A stretch of 64,000 nt of DNA, taken from positions 228,630-292,629 of the forward strand of contig JAYQSQ010000016.1 of assembly GCA_038146985.1 (NCBI GenBank), written 5' to 3'. Origin of the DNA: JADHLJ01 sp038146985. GTDB taxonomy: Bacteria > Pseudomonadota > Alphaproteobacteria > Thalassobaculales > Thalassobaculaceae. Shown one piece after another: positions 38,230 through 47,433 of the stretch (within the stretch, counting starts at the first letter, position 1; each line of letters opens with the position of its first letter). Both the position numbers and the translations under genes were made by a program. The notes under the pieces were generated by a model. The model was given only the letters and a program-made list of their open reading frames with translations. It searched no databases and was not told the origin of the DNA.

Positions 38230-39315
38230 TCTCGAACCCGCCGGCCAGTTCCTCGCCGACCTGGGTCGGATCGTGCGCTTCCTGCATCATCTCCTCGAGC
38301 GGGAGTTCGCCGTTGATCGTCAGACAGTCGCAGATCAGGTCGATCTTGCGGGTCCAGGTCAGCGGCCAAAGAAGGCCGAGCGAAAAGATCATGATTGCCC
38401 AGTTACCGGCGATGTAGCGGACCAATCGCCAGCCCGTCGCTTCGAAGGTTACACGGATTTCCTGCGTGCCGATCCGTACCGACCGAGCTGCTTCGCGTTA
38501 GAACTTCGCCCAATACCAGGCAAGAGGAAGAAAGACGATCAGGACGAAAAGGACGCTGAATGAACCGATCCCGGACTCCGTCGGCGTCATGCCGACCGCG
38601 CCGGAGACGTGAAGGGCCGAGAAAACGCCCAAGGAGACTGTCCACATGGCCACCACCGCAATCGCCAGGACGATGCTTACGATTCCGCACAGGATGAAGG
38701 TGCCGTATATGGTGCGAGAGCTGAAGTCGGATGTCACCTGTTGGCCACCGAAGCTGAGCGCGTTCAACTTGTACCGCATGAAATAGGCGTGAGCGTAGGG
38801 ATAAAGCAGCCCGCCGGTCAGCGCGACACCCGCCGCGAGCAACAGGGAACGCCCTGCGAAATGGGTGGCACTGCCCGAAACCCGCGCCAGCTTGTCCGGT
38901 TGGCCCGGTAACGGAACCGGAGGAACACCGCGACCTCGAAGATCCAGTAGAAGCCGATCGCGGTCAGGAAACCGACGATCTGCTCAAGCGTGAACAGCCC
39001 CATGGACTGAAAGGCGAAATTGAGTGCGCTGATCACCAGGGTCACCGGCAGCACGAACAGGAAGACGACTTTCACGAAGCCGATGAACAACTCCCATCCG
39101 TTGCCGGTGTATTCCAGCGGATCGCCCAGCAATGTCACCCGCGACCACAGCAGAGCGCGGATCTTCGTCACCCCCCAGAACCGGTAAACCGTCAGGGTAA
39201 GGATCGACAGGACGACCGTGACGATGAAGGTCACCCACAGGGGACCAAAGTTACCCGGGGTGTGAACCAATCTCGTGGTCACTGGAGGGCCGGGAGTTAC
39301 GTCGCTTGGCGCCAT
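38222..39315 (-). pseudogene. DUF898 (YjgN-family) inner-membrane protein, disrupted
   Basis: Polytopic membrane protein of the DUF898/YjgN family, function unknown. The start ATG 39315 (MAPSDVTPG) has CGGAGG six bases upstream. Its frame is lost near the three-T run (minus strand) at 38880-38878; one extra T restores WRGFSGSATHFAGRSLLLAAGVALTGG. Further on there is an in-frame TAA at 38500-38498 after YWAKF, and the same frame continues as REAARSVRIGTQEIRVTFEA to the expected end at 38222. The stop cannot be explained by a simple indel, since the frame is unchanged. It is coupled to the M48 gene. Confidence 0.75.
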
Positions 39316-39468
39316 CGGCTGCCTCCGGAAATCATACATTCATACATACGGTAGTGCATCGAATACATATCTTCAAGCACCTATCGGCGCCGAGGGCCTT
39401 GCGTTTTTGGCGCCGGGGTATTTTGCTGACCTAACGGATTTCGCAACCTACGCCGGAGTGTTTTCACG

Positions 39469-40809
39469 ATGCCCGCACGTCTTGATCTCATTGTCCAAAA
39501 CGGGCGCGTTATGACACCCGGCGGCCTTGTGGAGGCCGATATCGGCATTGCCGGCGGCAAGATCGTCTTGATCGGCGCGCTCGGCGACGCAAGCGGCGCC
39601 GAAATCTTGGATGCGAAAGGACTGCACATCCTGCCCGGCGTTATCGACTCCCAAGTGCATTTCCGCGAACCGGGCCTTGAGCACAAGGAGGACATCGCTC
39701 ACGGAACCATGGCGGCGATCAAGGGCGGCGTTACCTCGATCTTCGAGATGCCAAACACCAGCCCGCTCACCCTCGACGCCGCCACCCTGCAACAGAAGCT
39801 CGACATCGCCGCCGCGAGTGCCTGGTGCGACTACGCCTTTTTCATGGGCGGCAATCACGAGAATGCCGATCAGCTCTCGACCCTGGAAAAGCTGCCGGGC
39901 TGCGCCGGGGTGAAGATCTTTATGGGCAGCTCGACCGGCACGTTGCTGGCCAAGGACGACGATGTGATCGCCACCGTGCTGGCCAATGGGACGCGCCGGG
40001 TTTCCGTGCATGCCGAGGACGAGGACCGCCTGATCTCCCGCCAGGGCATCGCCACCGATGCCGAGGGCCCGTCGGCGCATCCGGATTGGCGGGATGTGGA
40101 ATCGGCGGTCCGGGCGACCAAGCGGATCGTCAAGCTGGCCCGCGCGGCCGGCCGGCGGGTGCATGTGCTGCACATCTCCTCCGCCGATGAGATGGACATC
40201 CTGGCCGAGCACAAGGACCTGATCACGGTCGAGGTGACCCTGAACCACCTCACCCTGGCGGCGCCGGAATGCTACGACCGGCTCGGCGCCTTCGCCCAGC
40301 AGAACCCGCCGGTCCGCGACGCGGCTCATCGCGAGGGCCTGTGGGCGGCGGTGCGCAACGGCATCGTCGACGTTTTCGGCTCGGATCACGCACCGCATAC
40401 GATTGAGGAGAAGGAGAGACCCTATCCCTCCAGCCCCAGCGGCATGCCAGGGGTTCAGACCTCGTTGCCGTTGCTGCTCGATCACATGAATGCCGGACGC
40501 CTTAGCCTGGAGCGGCTGGTGGATCTGACCTCGGCCGGGCCGCAGCGGATCTTCAACATCGCCGGAAAGGGACGGATCGCGGTCGGTTACGACGCCGATC
40601 TGGTGGCTGTCGACCTTTCCGCCAAACGCGAGATCACCGACGACTGGATCGCCAGCAAATGCGGCTGGACTCCCTTTGACGGGGTCACGGTGACCGGCTG
40701 GCCGATCGCCACGATCCTGCGCGGCAGGGTGGTCATGCGCGACGACGAGATTCTCGGGAAACCGGGCGGCAACCCGGTTCGTTTCGTCGATACGATGGCG
40801 CCGGCCTGA
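39469..40809 (+). CDS. Dihydroorotase-like amidohydrolase
   Basis: 446-residue amidohydrolase of the class I dihydroorotase/allantoinase group, acting on a cyclic amide. The metal site starts GVIDSQVHFREPG, where the usual HxH is QxH (Gln62 in place of the first histidine). The carboxylated lysine region GCAGVKIFMGSSTGTLL and the final GSDHAPHTIEEKERPYP are as expected. The same Q-for-H change is known to me in rhizobial proteins annotated as dihydroorotase. No pyrimidine gene is nearby; the next gene, two bases later, is an acyl-CoA ligase. Pyrimidine synthesis is possible but not certain. Confidence 0.82.
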   Translation: MPARLDLIVQNGRVMTPGGLVEADIGIAGGKIVLIGALGDASGAEILDAKGLHILPGVIDSQVHFREPGLEHKEDIAHGTMAAIKGGVTSIFEMPNTSPLTLDAATLQQKLDIAAASAWCDYAFFMGGNHENADQLSTLEKLPGCAGVKIFMGSSTGTLLAKDDDVIATVLANGTRRVSVHAEDEDRLISRQGIATDAEGPSAHPDWRDVESAVRATKRIVKLARAAGRRVHVLHISSADEMDILAEHKDLITVEVTLNHLTLAAPECYDRLGAFAQQNPPVRDAAHREGLWAAVRNGIVDVFGSDHAPHTIEEKERPYPSSPSGMPGVQTSLPLLLDHMNAGRLSLERLVDLTSAGPQRIFNIAGKGRIAVGYDADLVAVDLSAKREITDDWIASKCGWTPFDGVTVTGWPIATILRGRVVMRDDEILGKPGGNPVRFVDTMAPA

Positions 40810-40811
40810 CG

Positions 40812-42461
40812 ATGCCCGCTGCAAGGACTGGCAAGGTCCTCGACCGGATCATGGATATCTCCATCGGCGAGGCCTTCCGCCAAACGGTCGAACGCTACCC
40901 TGATCACGGTTTCATCGCCGTGCCCTCGGCTGAGGGGCGCGGCTATCACGAGGCCGGGCTTGAGATCAGCTACGGCGCGGCGGCGCGGGCGGTGGACGCC
41001 CTGGCGGCGCGCTACCGGGAGGCCGGCTATGGGCCCGGGCATCGGGTTGCCGTGGCCCTCGACAACCGGCCGGAACACATACTGCACCGCCTGGCGCTCA
41101 ACACCCTTGGTGTTTCCTGCGTGCCGATCAACCCGGACTACCGTGCCGGCGAGGTGGCCTATCTGCTGGGGCACAGTGATGCCGGTCTCGTGGTGCATCT
41201 CGACCGCCATCGGGAAACCGTCGCCGCCGCAGTCGCCGAACTGGGCAGAGCGGTTCCGGCCTGGTGCTTCGAGGACGCCGAAGACGCCTTCCCGCGATCC
41301 GCCAGCAAACCCGGCTCAAGCCCGGTCGGACCGGGGACCGAGGGGCAGTTGCTCTTCACCTCCGGCACCACGGGCCGGCCCAAGGGCTGTATTCTGTCGC
41401 ACCAGTACGAGCTGATGTGCGGCGCCTGGTATGCGGATCTGGACGGGATGTTTCGGTTCCGCGCGGGTGTGGAACGGGTGTTCAATCCGCTGCCGCTCTA
41501 CCACGTGAATTCCGGCGTGGTATCGACCCTCGGCATGATGCTGATCGGCGGCTGCCAGATCCAGCCGGACCGCTTTCATCCGCGATCCTGGTGGCGCGAC
41601 GTGATCGAAACCCGGGCGACGGTGATCCATTATCTCGGCGTGGTGGCGCCGATGCTACTGAACCAGCCGAAAAGCCCGCTGGAGCGCGACCACCAGGTGG
41701 CATTCGGTTTCGGCGCCGGTGTCGAGCCGGATCTGCATCCGGTCTTCGAGGAGCGCTTCGGGTTTCCCCTCGTCGAGGTCTGGGGAATGACCGAGATGTG
41801 CCGGGTGCTGGCGGCGAATCATGAGCCTCGCAAACGCGGGACGCGGGCGATGGGCCGTCCGGTGCCGGGACTTGAGGTTGAGATCCGCGACGATGCGGAC
41901 CGGCCGCTGCCGGATGGCGAGGCGGGAGAGATGGTCGTCCGCTATTCCGCCGACACGCCCAGGCTCGGCGCTTTCTCGGGTTATCTGAAGGATGAGAAGG
42001 CGACGGAGGAGGCGTGGCGCGGCGGCTGGTTCCATACCGGCGACACGGTCATGCGGGCCGCCGACGGGATGCTGCACTTCGTCGACCGCAAGAAGAACAT
42101 CATCCGCCGCTCGGGCGAAAACATTGCCGCCGCCGAGGTCGAAGCTGCCTTGCAGATGCGTGACGAGGTTGCGCAGGTCGCCGTGCTCGCGGTTCCCGAC
42201 GAGACCCGCGAGGAAGAGGTGCTGGCCTGTATTGTCCCCGCCGAGGGGGTGGTCCCAGGCGAGGCGCTGGCGCGGCTGCTGTTTGATCATTGCTTCGGCC
42301 GGTTGGCCTATTTCAAGCCGCCGGGCTGGATCATGTTCGTCGAGGATCTGCCGAAGACGGGCTCGCAGAAGATCCAGAAGCACCGGATCTTCGAGCCCGG
42401 AACCGATCCGCTCAAGGCGCCGGGTATGATCGATCTGCGTGCCCTCAAGCGGCGGGGCTGA
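40812..42461 (+). CDS. AMP-dependent acyl-CoA synthetase/ligase
   Basis: 549-residue member of the ANL superfamily, activating a carboxylic acid with ATP and CoA via an acyl-adenylate. The P-loop LLFTSGTTGRPKGCILSH is followed by the A5-type WGMTEMCRVLAANHEPRKRG, the YLKDEKATEEAWRGGWFHTGD hinge region, and late GSQKIQKHRIFEPG with the catalytic lysine. Translation is probably coupled to the dihydroorotase-like gene, two bases upstream. An ATG at 40851 is also possible. Substrate not readable. Confidence 0.88.
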   Translation: MPAARTGKVLDRIMDISIGEAFRQTVERYPDHGFIAVPSAEGRGYHEAGLEISYGAAARAVDALAARYREAGYGPGHRVAVALDNRPEHILHRLALNTLGVSCVPINPDYRAGEVAYLLGHSDAGLVVHLDRHRETVAAAVAELGRAVPAWCFEDAEDAFPRSASKPGSSPVGPGTEGQLLFTSGTTGRPKGCILSHQYELMCGAWYADLDGMFRFRAGVERVFNPLPLYHVNSGVVSTLGMMLIGGCQIQPDRFHPRSWWRDVIETRATVIHYLGVVAPMLLNQPKSPLERDHQVAFGFGAGVEPDLHPVFEERFGFPLVEVWGMTEMCRVLAANHEPRKRGTRAMGRPVPGLEVEIRDDADRPLPDGEAGEMVVRYSADTPRLGAFSGYLKDEKATEEAWRGGWFHTGDTVMRAADGMLHFVDRKKNIIRRSGENIAAAEVEAALQMRDEVAQVAVLAVPDETREEEVLACIVPAEGVVPGEALARLLFDHCFGRLAYFKPPGWIMFVEDLPKTGSQKIQKHRIFEPGTDPLKAPGMIDLRALKRRG

Positions 42462-42467
42462 CGGCGT

Positions 42468-43493
42468 TCACGCCGGCAACGGCACGTCCGGGGCGATCAG
42501 CGCTTCCGCCCGAAGCTCCCGCCAGAGATCGCCGGGAATATCGTGGCGCATCCATTCCAGATTTTTAGCGACCTCGTCCGGCGAGACCGGCCCCGGTATC
42601 ACCGAAATCACGCTTGGATGCCCGAAGGGAAACTGCAGCGCCGCCGCGCCCAGGGGCACGCCGTGACGGTCGGCGACGCCGCGTATGCGCCGGGCCCGCT
42701 CGATGATCTCCGGCTGCGCCGGGCGATAGCCGTAGGTGGTTTCGAGACCGGCGTCGCGCGCCAGAATGCCGGACGCGAAAGGGGCGCCGATGACCACCGA
42801 AATGCCGCGTTCGGCGCAGAGATCCAGTTCATCGAGACCGCGCTGGTCTAGCAAGGTGTACGGCATCGCGACGAGGAAAAAATCGATCGCAAAGCGCTCG
42901 ACGAACTTGCCGATCATGCCGGTCCGGTTAATCCCCGCGCCGATGGCGAGAATTTCGCCATCCGCCTTCAGCGTCTCCAGCGCCCGGTATCCGCCGCCCG
43001 CCTCTAGCTGCCTGAAGCCGGCCTCCACCCCCTCGTCGGAGCCGTGATGGCCGGGATCCAGGTCATGGATCAGCAGCGCCTCGATGCGGTTGAGGCCGAG
43101 GCGGGCGGCGCTCATCTCGAAACTCGTCGTCACCCCTTGCCTGGTGTAGTCGAAACGGGGCTCGAAGGGCAGGCCGCCGACCCAGGCGGGGTGGCGATAC
43201 GTGTCCGGCTCCGCCGGCCGGCGGTGCACCCGGCCGACCTTGGTCGAGAGCACGAAACTCGCGCGCGGCTTTTCCCGTAGAACGGCGCCGAGGCGCAACT
43301 CGCTTTTGGTATTACCGTACCAGGGCGAGGTGTCGAAATAGCCGATCCCGGCGGCATGTGCGGCTTCGACGGTCGCGTGGGCCTGCGGTTCCGGCAGCAC
43401 CTGGTGCATATCGCCGAGGCTGGCGCTCCCCATCCCAAGCCGGGGTAGGGAGAGCTCAGTACCCCCGAGTGGGTGTTTGGCGAACGGATCCAT
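42468..43493 (-). CDS. Aldo/keto reductase
   Basis: 341-residue NADP-dependent oxidoreductase of the aldo/keto reductase superfamily (D-threo-aldose or pyridoxal dehydrogenase branch). It has the catalytic Asp-Tyr in GIGYFDTSPWYGNTKSE and the lysine in FVLSTKVGRV, then LIHDLDPGHH and the C-terminal SVISVIPGPVSPDEVAKNL cofactor-binding region. Own promoter upstream; convergent with the ligase gene. Substrate unknown. Confidence 0.88.
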   Translation of the reverse strand: MDPFAKHPLGGTELSLPRLGMGSASLGDMHQVLPEPQAHATVEAAHAAGIGYFDTSPWYGNTKSELRLGAVLREKPRASFVLSTKVGRVHRRPAEPDTYRHPAWVGGLPFEPRFDYTRQGVTTSFEMSAARLGLNRIEALLIHDLDPGHHGSDEGVEAGFRQLEAGGGYRALETLKADGEILAIGAGINRTGMIGKFVERFAIDFFLVAMPYTLLDQRGLDELDLCAERGISVVIGAPFASGILARDAGLETTYGYRPAQPEIIERARRIRGVADRHGVPLGAAALQFPFGHPSVISVIPGPVSPDEVAKNLEWMRHDIPGDLWRELRAEALIAPDVPLPA

Positions 43494-43558
43494 GCTTCGT
43501 GTTCCCGATACTGGAGGTTGTCAGGAGGCGTGTCGGTTGCGTGGGTGGCCGCCGGTAA

Positions 43559-43586
43559 ACTATAGGGGCGGCGGTGCCCTGAGCAA
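43559..43586 (-). promoter_or_regulatory. Putative promoter of the aldo/keto reductase gene
   Basis: On the minus strand TTGCTC (43586-43581), a 16-base spacer and TATAGT (43564-43559), about 60 bases before the ATG at 43493. Confidence 0.55.
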
Positions 43587-43711
43587 CGGTGAATGAGAAG
43601 GCGCGCGAGCCGCCGCCGGTGGTCCGTGGTTTCGGAAGGTCGGGATTGACGGATCCCCGCCGTTCCTTCAGAACCTGCCCCTGAACAAAGCCTCGGGGGC
43701 GGTCCCGCATC

Positions 43712-45160
43712 ATGGACAGAGAAGACTTCGCGCGGTCTGACGAAATGTGGGTCAAAGGGTTCAAGGGGCGTCTTCCTTCCGGACGCGACGTCCTGGACCT
43801 GGCGAATCTCTATTTGCGGAGACATTTGAAGGAGATCGCGGTCGGCTATCTCGCCCTGGCGGCAGCGATGCGTCCGGTCGATCCGTCGCCACGTATTGGG
43901 CTTGGAGCCACGCTTGCCGACTTGGACCAACGGGAATCGGCGCTTTCGTGTTTGCAGTCCGCTTTGGATCTGGGCGCAGACCCGGATACCGTCGAGAGTT
44001 TCCGTGCCGAGATCCTGGGAGAAAAATATTCGCCGGATGCCAGCTCAGTGACGCCGTGGGAGGTCGCCGACTACATTGTCGCTCGGCGCGGCGACCCGGC
44101 GGGCAATGGAGGCTGCCTATCGATTTGGATCGGTCCTTTCGCGGGACAATCCGACACGGTGGTTGCAAACTTGTTGAGTACGTTCTGTGAGTTCATCGAA
44201 TCCGATATTCTGGTGGTGAATACGCTGGCTTTCTCAGCCCAAATGGGTGTTCGTCTCGACAGTTTCCTGCATTGTCTGGCGATCGACCTGTCGCCGAGCA
44301 CGATTTTTTATTTTAACCCGACTCTTACCCTTGTTACCGAGATGCCGAGGTTGGAGACCATCGCTTGGATGCGTCATGTTTCCAAGGCGGCCCTGATTGC
44401 AATCTGCCTGGATCTTGCCAAACCTTTTTACCGCACCGCCATTATGCTATTGGCGGGCGAGTGCGATCTGGTCGTCACCACGGACCAGCCTGCGGGGAGG
44501 GTGCTTGCCGAAAGGGCCGGCGGCCGGGTGATGAAGGGCTGGCATGTGGTCGATATCGATGCCTTCACGCCGCGCGGCCAGGAACGGGATATCGAGATTT
44601 CTTTCATCGGTCGAATAGATGGCCATTACGAATATCGCAAAGCCTTTCTGGATCGCCTGGTCGACGGTGGCATCGGGCTCTTTCTCGGCGGCTCCAGCGT
44701 TGGGCGTTTTTTGTCGAACGACGATTATGCCGATGTCATGCGGCGCTCGCGTATCGCATTGAATTTTTCCGGTTTTGAGGTGGTTTCCACATGGGACTCC
44801 CATCCGTTGACCGGACGGCTGCATCCGATGGCGGGCGAGAAGCATCACCTTAAGGCGCGGGTATTCGAAATCATGGAGTCGGGCGCGCTATTGCTCGAGT
44901 CGGAGAACGCCGCGATCAAAGAATGGTTCGAGCCGGGTGTTCACTATATCGGGTTCACCGACGAGTCGGACCTGCTGGAGAAGGCGCAATTCTATCTCGC
45001 GAACGAGGCGGCGCGGGCGAAGATCGCCGAGGCTGGACGCCTGTATGCGCGGGAGAATTACACGCCAGGCGCCTTTTGGCGCGGCGTTTTCGAGCCATTG
45101 CGCGCCTCCGGCCGATTTGCAAAGTTGCCGCAGTTACGTCGCGGCGAGGCCGGGACGTGA
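43712..45160 (+). CDS. CgeB/group-1-like glycosyltransferase with N-terminal repeats
   Basis: 482-residue protein. The first 100 residues are TPR-like (LANLYLRRHLKEIAVGYLAL, ALSCLQSALDLGADPDTV). The rest resembles spore-coat CgeB/glycosyltransferase group 1 proteins: KGWHVVDIDAFTPRGQERDI, ISFIGRIDGHYEYRKAFLDRL, then the C-terminal KARVFEIMESGALLLESE and ENYTPGAFW. Probably glycosylates a surface polymer or flagellin. Base composition looks slightly more AT-rich than its neighbours (see 44280-44340). First of three same-strand glycan genes. Confidence 0.75.
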   Translation: MDREDFARSDEMWVKGFKGRLPSGRDVLDLANLYLRRHLKEIAVGYLALAAAMRPVDPSPRIGLGATLADLDQRESALSCLQSALDLGADPDTVESFRAEILGEKYSPDASSVTPWEVADYIVARRGDPAGNGGCLSIWIGPFAGQSDTVVANLLSTFCEFIESDILVVNTLAFSAQMGVRLDSFLHCLAIDLSPSTIFYFNPTLTLVTEMPRLETIAWMRHVSKAALIAICLDLAKPFYRTAIMLLAGECDLVVTTDQPAGRVLAERAGGRVMKGWHVVDIDAFTPRGQERDIEISFIGRIDGHYEYRKAFLDRLVDGGIGLFLGGSSVGRFLSNDDYADVMRRSRIALNFSGFEVVSTWDSHPLTGRLHPMAGEKHHLKARVFEIMESGALLLESENAAIKEWFEPGVHYIGFTDESDLLEKAQFYLANEAARAKIAEAGRLYARENYTPGAFWRGVFEPLRASGRFAKLPQLRRGEAGT

Positions 45161-45206
45161 TTTCTTCGTCGGTCCACGGCCGCAAGCATATCGGAAGGTC
45201 GAGGGA

Positions 45207-46442
45207 ATGAAGTCAACGCGATTGGAGCGATGCCGCCTATGCGCGAGCCGAAATCTGGAATCGGTTCTGGATTTCGGACCCCTGGCGTCTTGTGGCTATT
45301 TCCCCGGCAAGGACGGCGCGGACGCGCCCGTGGCGCCTTTGGCTTTCCTGCGCTGCCGGGATTGCGGCTTTGCGCAGGCCGGGCATGACTACGAGATGTC
45401 CGACCTGTTTCGCCTGGAATACGGGTACCGGTCCGGCCTCAACGAGATGATGATGACGCACCTGTCCGGGATCGTGGCGAAAATCCGCGATCGGGTGGAC
45501 CTCAAACCCGGAGATGCGGTTCTCGACATCGGCGCCAATGATGGAACCTTGTTGAACGCCTATCGGGACCCGGAACTGACACGGATCGCCATCGACCCGA
45601 CCTACGAGCAGTTCAGTGCTTATTACGACCCGGGCATCCAGGGCGTGAGCGACTTCTTCGCAGCGGCCTCGTACCGGAGTCTGAGCGGCGGAAGCAAGGC
45701 ACGCGTGGTCACCTCGATCGCGATGTTCTACGATCTCGCGGATCCCATCGCCTTCGCCCGCGACGTTGCCGCCATCCTGGCTGAAGACGGGCTCTGGGTC
45801 TTGGAACAGAGCTATCTGCCCACCATGCTTGCGAATAACTCCTTCGATACGATCTGCCACGAACACCTTGCTTATTATTGTTTGGCGCAAATCGACCGGA
45901 TTTTGGAGGCCGCCGGCATGCGGGCGGTCGATGTGTCGTTCAATGCGGTCAACGGCGGAAGTTTCCGGGTCTTCGCCACCCATGCGGCCAATACGGCGGT
46001 GGTGGAAAGCGCCGCCGTCGCCGAGGTACGGGCGCGAGAGGTCGCTGAAGGGTATGCGACCGGCGCTCCGTTTGCCGACTTCGTCGCCCGTGTTGAAAAG
46101 CAGGCCGCAACTCTCCTGTCACTGCTGCGCTCGCTGAAGGCCGAGGGCAAGGTCGTGCACGGATATGGCGCGTCGACCAAGGGAAACACATTGCTGCAAT
46201 ATCTCGGGATCACGCCGGAAATTCTGCCGGTCATCGCCGATCGCAACGAAGTGAAATGGGGAGCCCGAACGCCGGGCACCAACATTCCGATCATCTCCGA
46301 AGCCGAATCCCGGGATCTCGCGCCGGACTATTACCTCGCCCTGCCATGGCATTTCAGGGATGGGTTCCTGAGGCGGGAAGGCGCGTTTCGCGCGCGCGGC
46401 GGAAAGTTCATTTTTCCGCTGCCCGAGGTGGAAATCGTCTAG
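45207..46442 (+). CDS. Class I SAM-dependent methyltransferase with zinc-binding N-terminus (sugar C-methyltransferase type)
   Basis: 411-residue protein of the NovU/TylCIII-like family, which C-methylates NDP-4-keto-6-deoxysugars. The N-terminal zinc site has CRLCASRNLESVLDFG and FLRCRDCGFAQ (CxxC twice). The SAM motif is GDAVLDIGANDGTLLNAY and the expected segment HEHLAYYCLAQIDRILEA is present. The C-terminal domain ends HGYGASTKGNTLLQYLGI and WHFRDGF. ATG 45207 follows AAGG; an overlapping longer frame exists upstream but lies inside the glycosyltransferase gene. Middle gene of the set. Confidence 0.85.
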   Translation: MKSTRLERCRLCASRNLESVLDFGPLASCGYFPGKDGADAPVAPLAFLRCRDCGFAQAGHDYEMSDLFRLEYGYRSGLNEMMMTHLSGIVAKIRDRVDLKPGDAVLDIGANDGTLLNAYRDPELTRIAIDPTYEQFSAYYDPGIQGVSDFFAAASYRSLSGGSKARVVTSIAMFYDLADPIAFARDVAAILAEDGLWVLEQSYLPTMLANNSFDTICHEHLAYYCLAQIDRILEAAGMRAVDVSFNAVNGGSFRVFATHAANTAVVESAAVAEVRAREVAEGYATGAPFADFVARVEKQAATLLSLLRSLKAEGKVVHGYGASTKGNTLLQYLGITPEILPVIADRNEVKWGARTPGTNIPIISEAESRDLAPDYYLALPWHFRDGFLRREGAFRARGGKFIFPLPEVEIV

Positions 46443-46457
46443 GCGGCGGGAGGCGTA

Positions 46458-47420
46458 ATGCGCGTGCCGAGCGAAGCCGGATCGAAAGAAACCGCTCTCG
46501 TCGTCGGCTGTGCCGGCCAGGACGGTTACTATCTGACCCGCGAGTTGCTGGGCCGCGGACATCGCGTCGTCGGGATTGCCCGCGACGCCCTGTACGAGGG
46601 GACAGCGTCGGTCGGACCGGCGGTTTCGATCAACGACGCGCCGGCGATCAAGACATTGTTGAATGCCGTCAAACCGGATCGGATCTACTATCTGGCGGCC
46701 CATCACCACTCGTCGCAACAGGCCGAGGCGGCATCCGACGACGCGATGCGCCGTGGCCTTGCCGTGCATGTGGATGGCTTCGATATCATGCTTTCGGCGG
46801 CATGCGGAATGGCGTCGCGCCCAAAGGTGTTTCTGGCGTCGTCCTCGCATGTTTTCGGCCGGCCCACAAAATCGCCACAGGACGAGATGACGCCGCGTGC
46901 ACCGGTTTCCGCCTACGGCGTGACCAAGGATCTGGCGATGCGGATCGCGGATTTCTATGCCCGGCACCGCGACCTCTTCTGCGCGTCGGGCGTCCTCTAT
47001 AACCATGAGTCTCCGCGCCGCGCGCCGCATTTCGTTTCAAGACGCATTGCCGACGGCGTCGCGGCCTATGCGCGCGGCGGCGCGCCGGTCGTGCTGGGGG
47101 ATCTCTCGGCGGTGGTCGATTGGGGCGCCGCCGAGGACTATGTCCGGGCGATGATTGACATATTGGATCTTGAGGTGCCGGAAACCTTTGTCGTTGCCTC
47201 TGGGACGGGCCGGACGGTGGCGGAGTTTGTCGAGACGGCTTGCCGCATCGCGGGTGTCGAGGCGGAAAAGGCGGCGGTCGAAGACGCCTCGGTAATCCGT
47301 GCGCAAGGTGCCGGCGTTCCGCTTATCGGCGATCCGACCCGGCTGCTTGCCACGACCGGCTGGCGCCCGCGCATCGGCTTTGAGGCGATGGTCCGCGCCA
47401 TGATGTGGGTTGAGGCCTGA
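46458..47420 (+). CDS. GDP-mannose 4,6-dehydratase-like SDR sugar-nucleotide enzyme
   Basis: 320-residue short-chain (extended SDR) enzyme related to GMD. The dinucleotide loop is VVGCAGQDGYYLTREL, the substrate motif YNHESPRRAPHF and the catalytic SAYGVTK (Tyr153, Lys157). The position of the GMD catalytic Thr-x-Glu reads S128-S-S-H131 (ASSSHVFGRP), so the dehydratase glutamate is replaced by histidine. It therefore may not be a 4,6-dehydratase; a reductase or epimerase acting on the methyltransferase product is possible. GGGAGG precedes the ATG. Last of three glycan genes, convergent with the Nudix gene. Confidence 0.78.
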   Translation: MRVPSEAGSKETALVVGCAGQDGYYLTRELLGRGHRVVGIARDALYEGTASVGPAVSINDAPAIKTLLNAVKPDRIYYLAAHHHSSQQAEAASDDAMRRGLAVHVDGFDIMLSAACGMASRPKVFLASSSHVFGRPTKSPQDEMTPRAPVSAYGVTKDLAMRIADFYARHRDLFCASGVLYNHESPRRAPHFVSRRIADGVAAYARGGAPVVLGDLSAVVDWGAAEDYVRAMIDILDLEVPETFVVASGTGRTVAEFVETACRIAGVEAEKAAVEDASVIRAQGAGVPLIGDPTRLLATTGWRPRIGFEAMVRAMMWVEA

Positions 47421-47433
47421 AAGCGCCTCTGTC

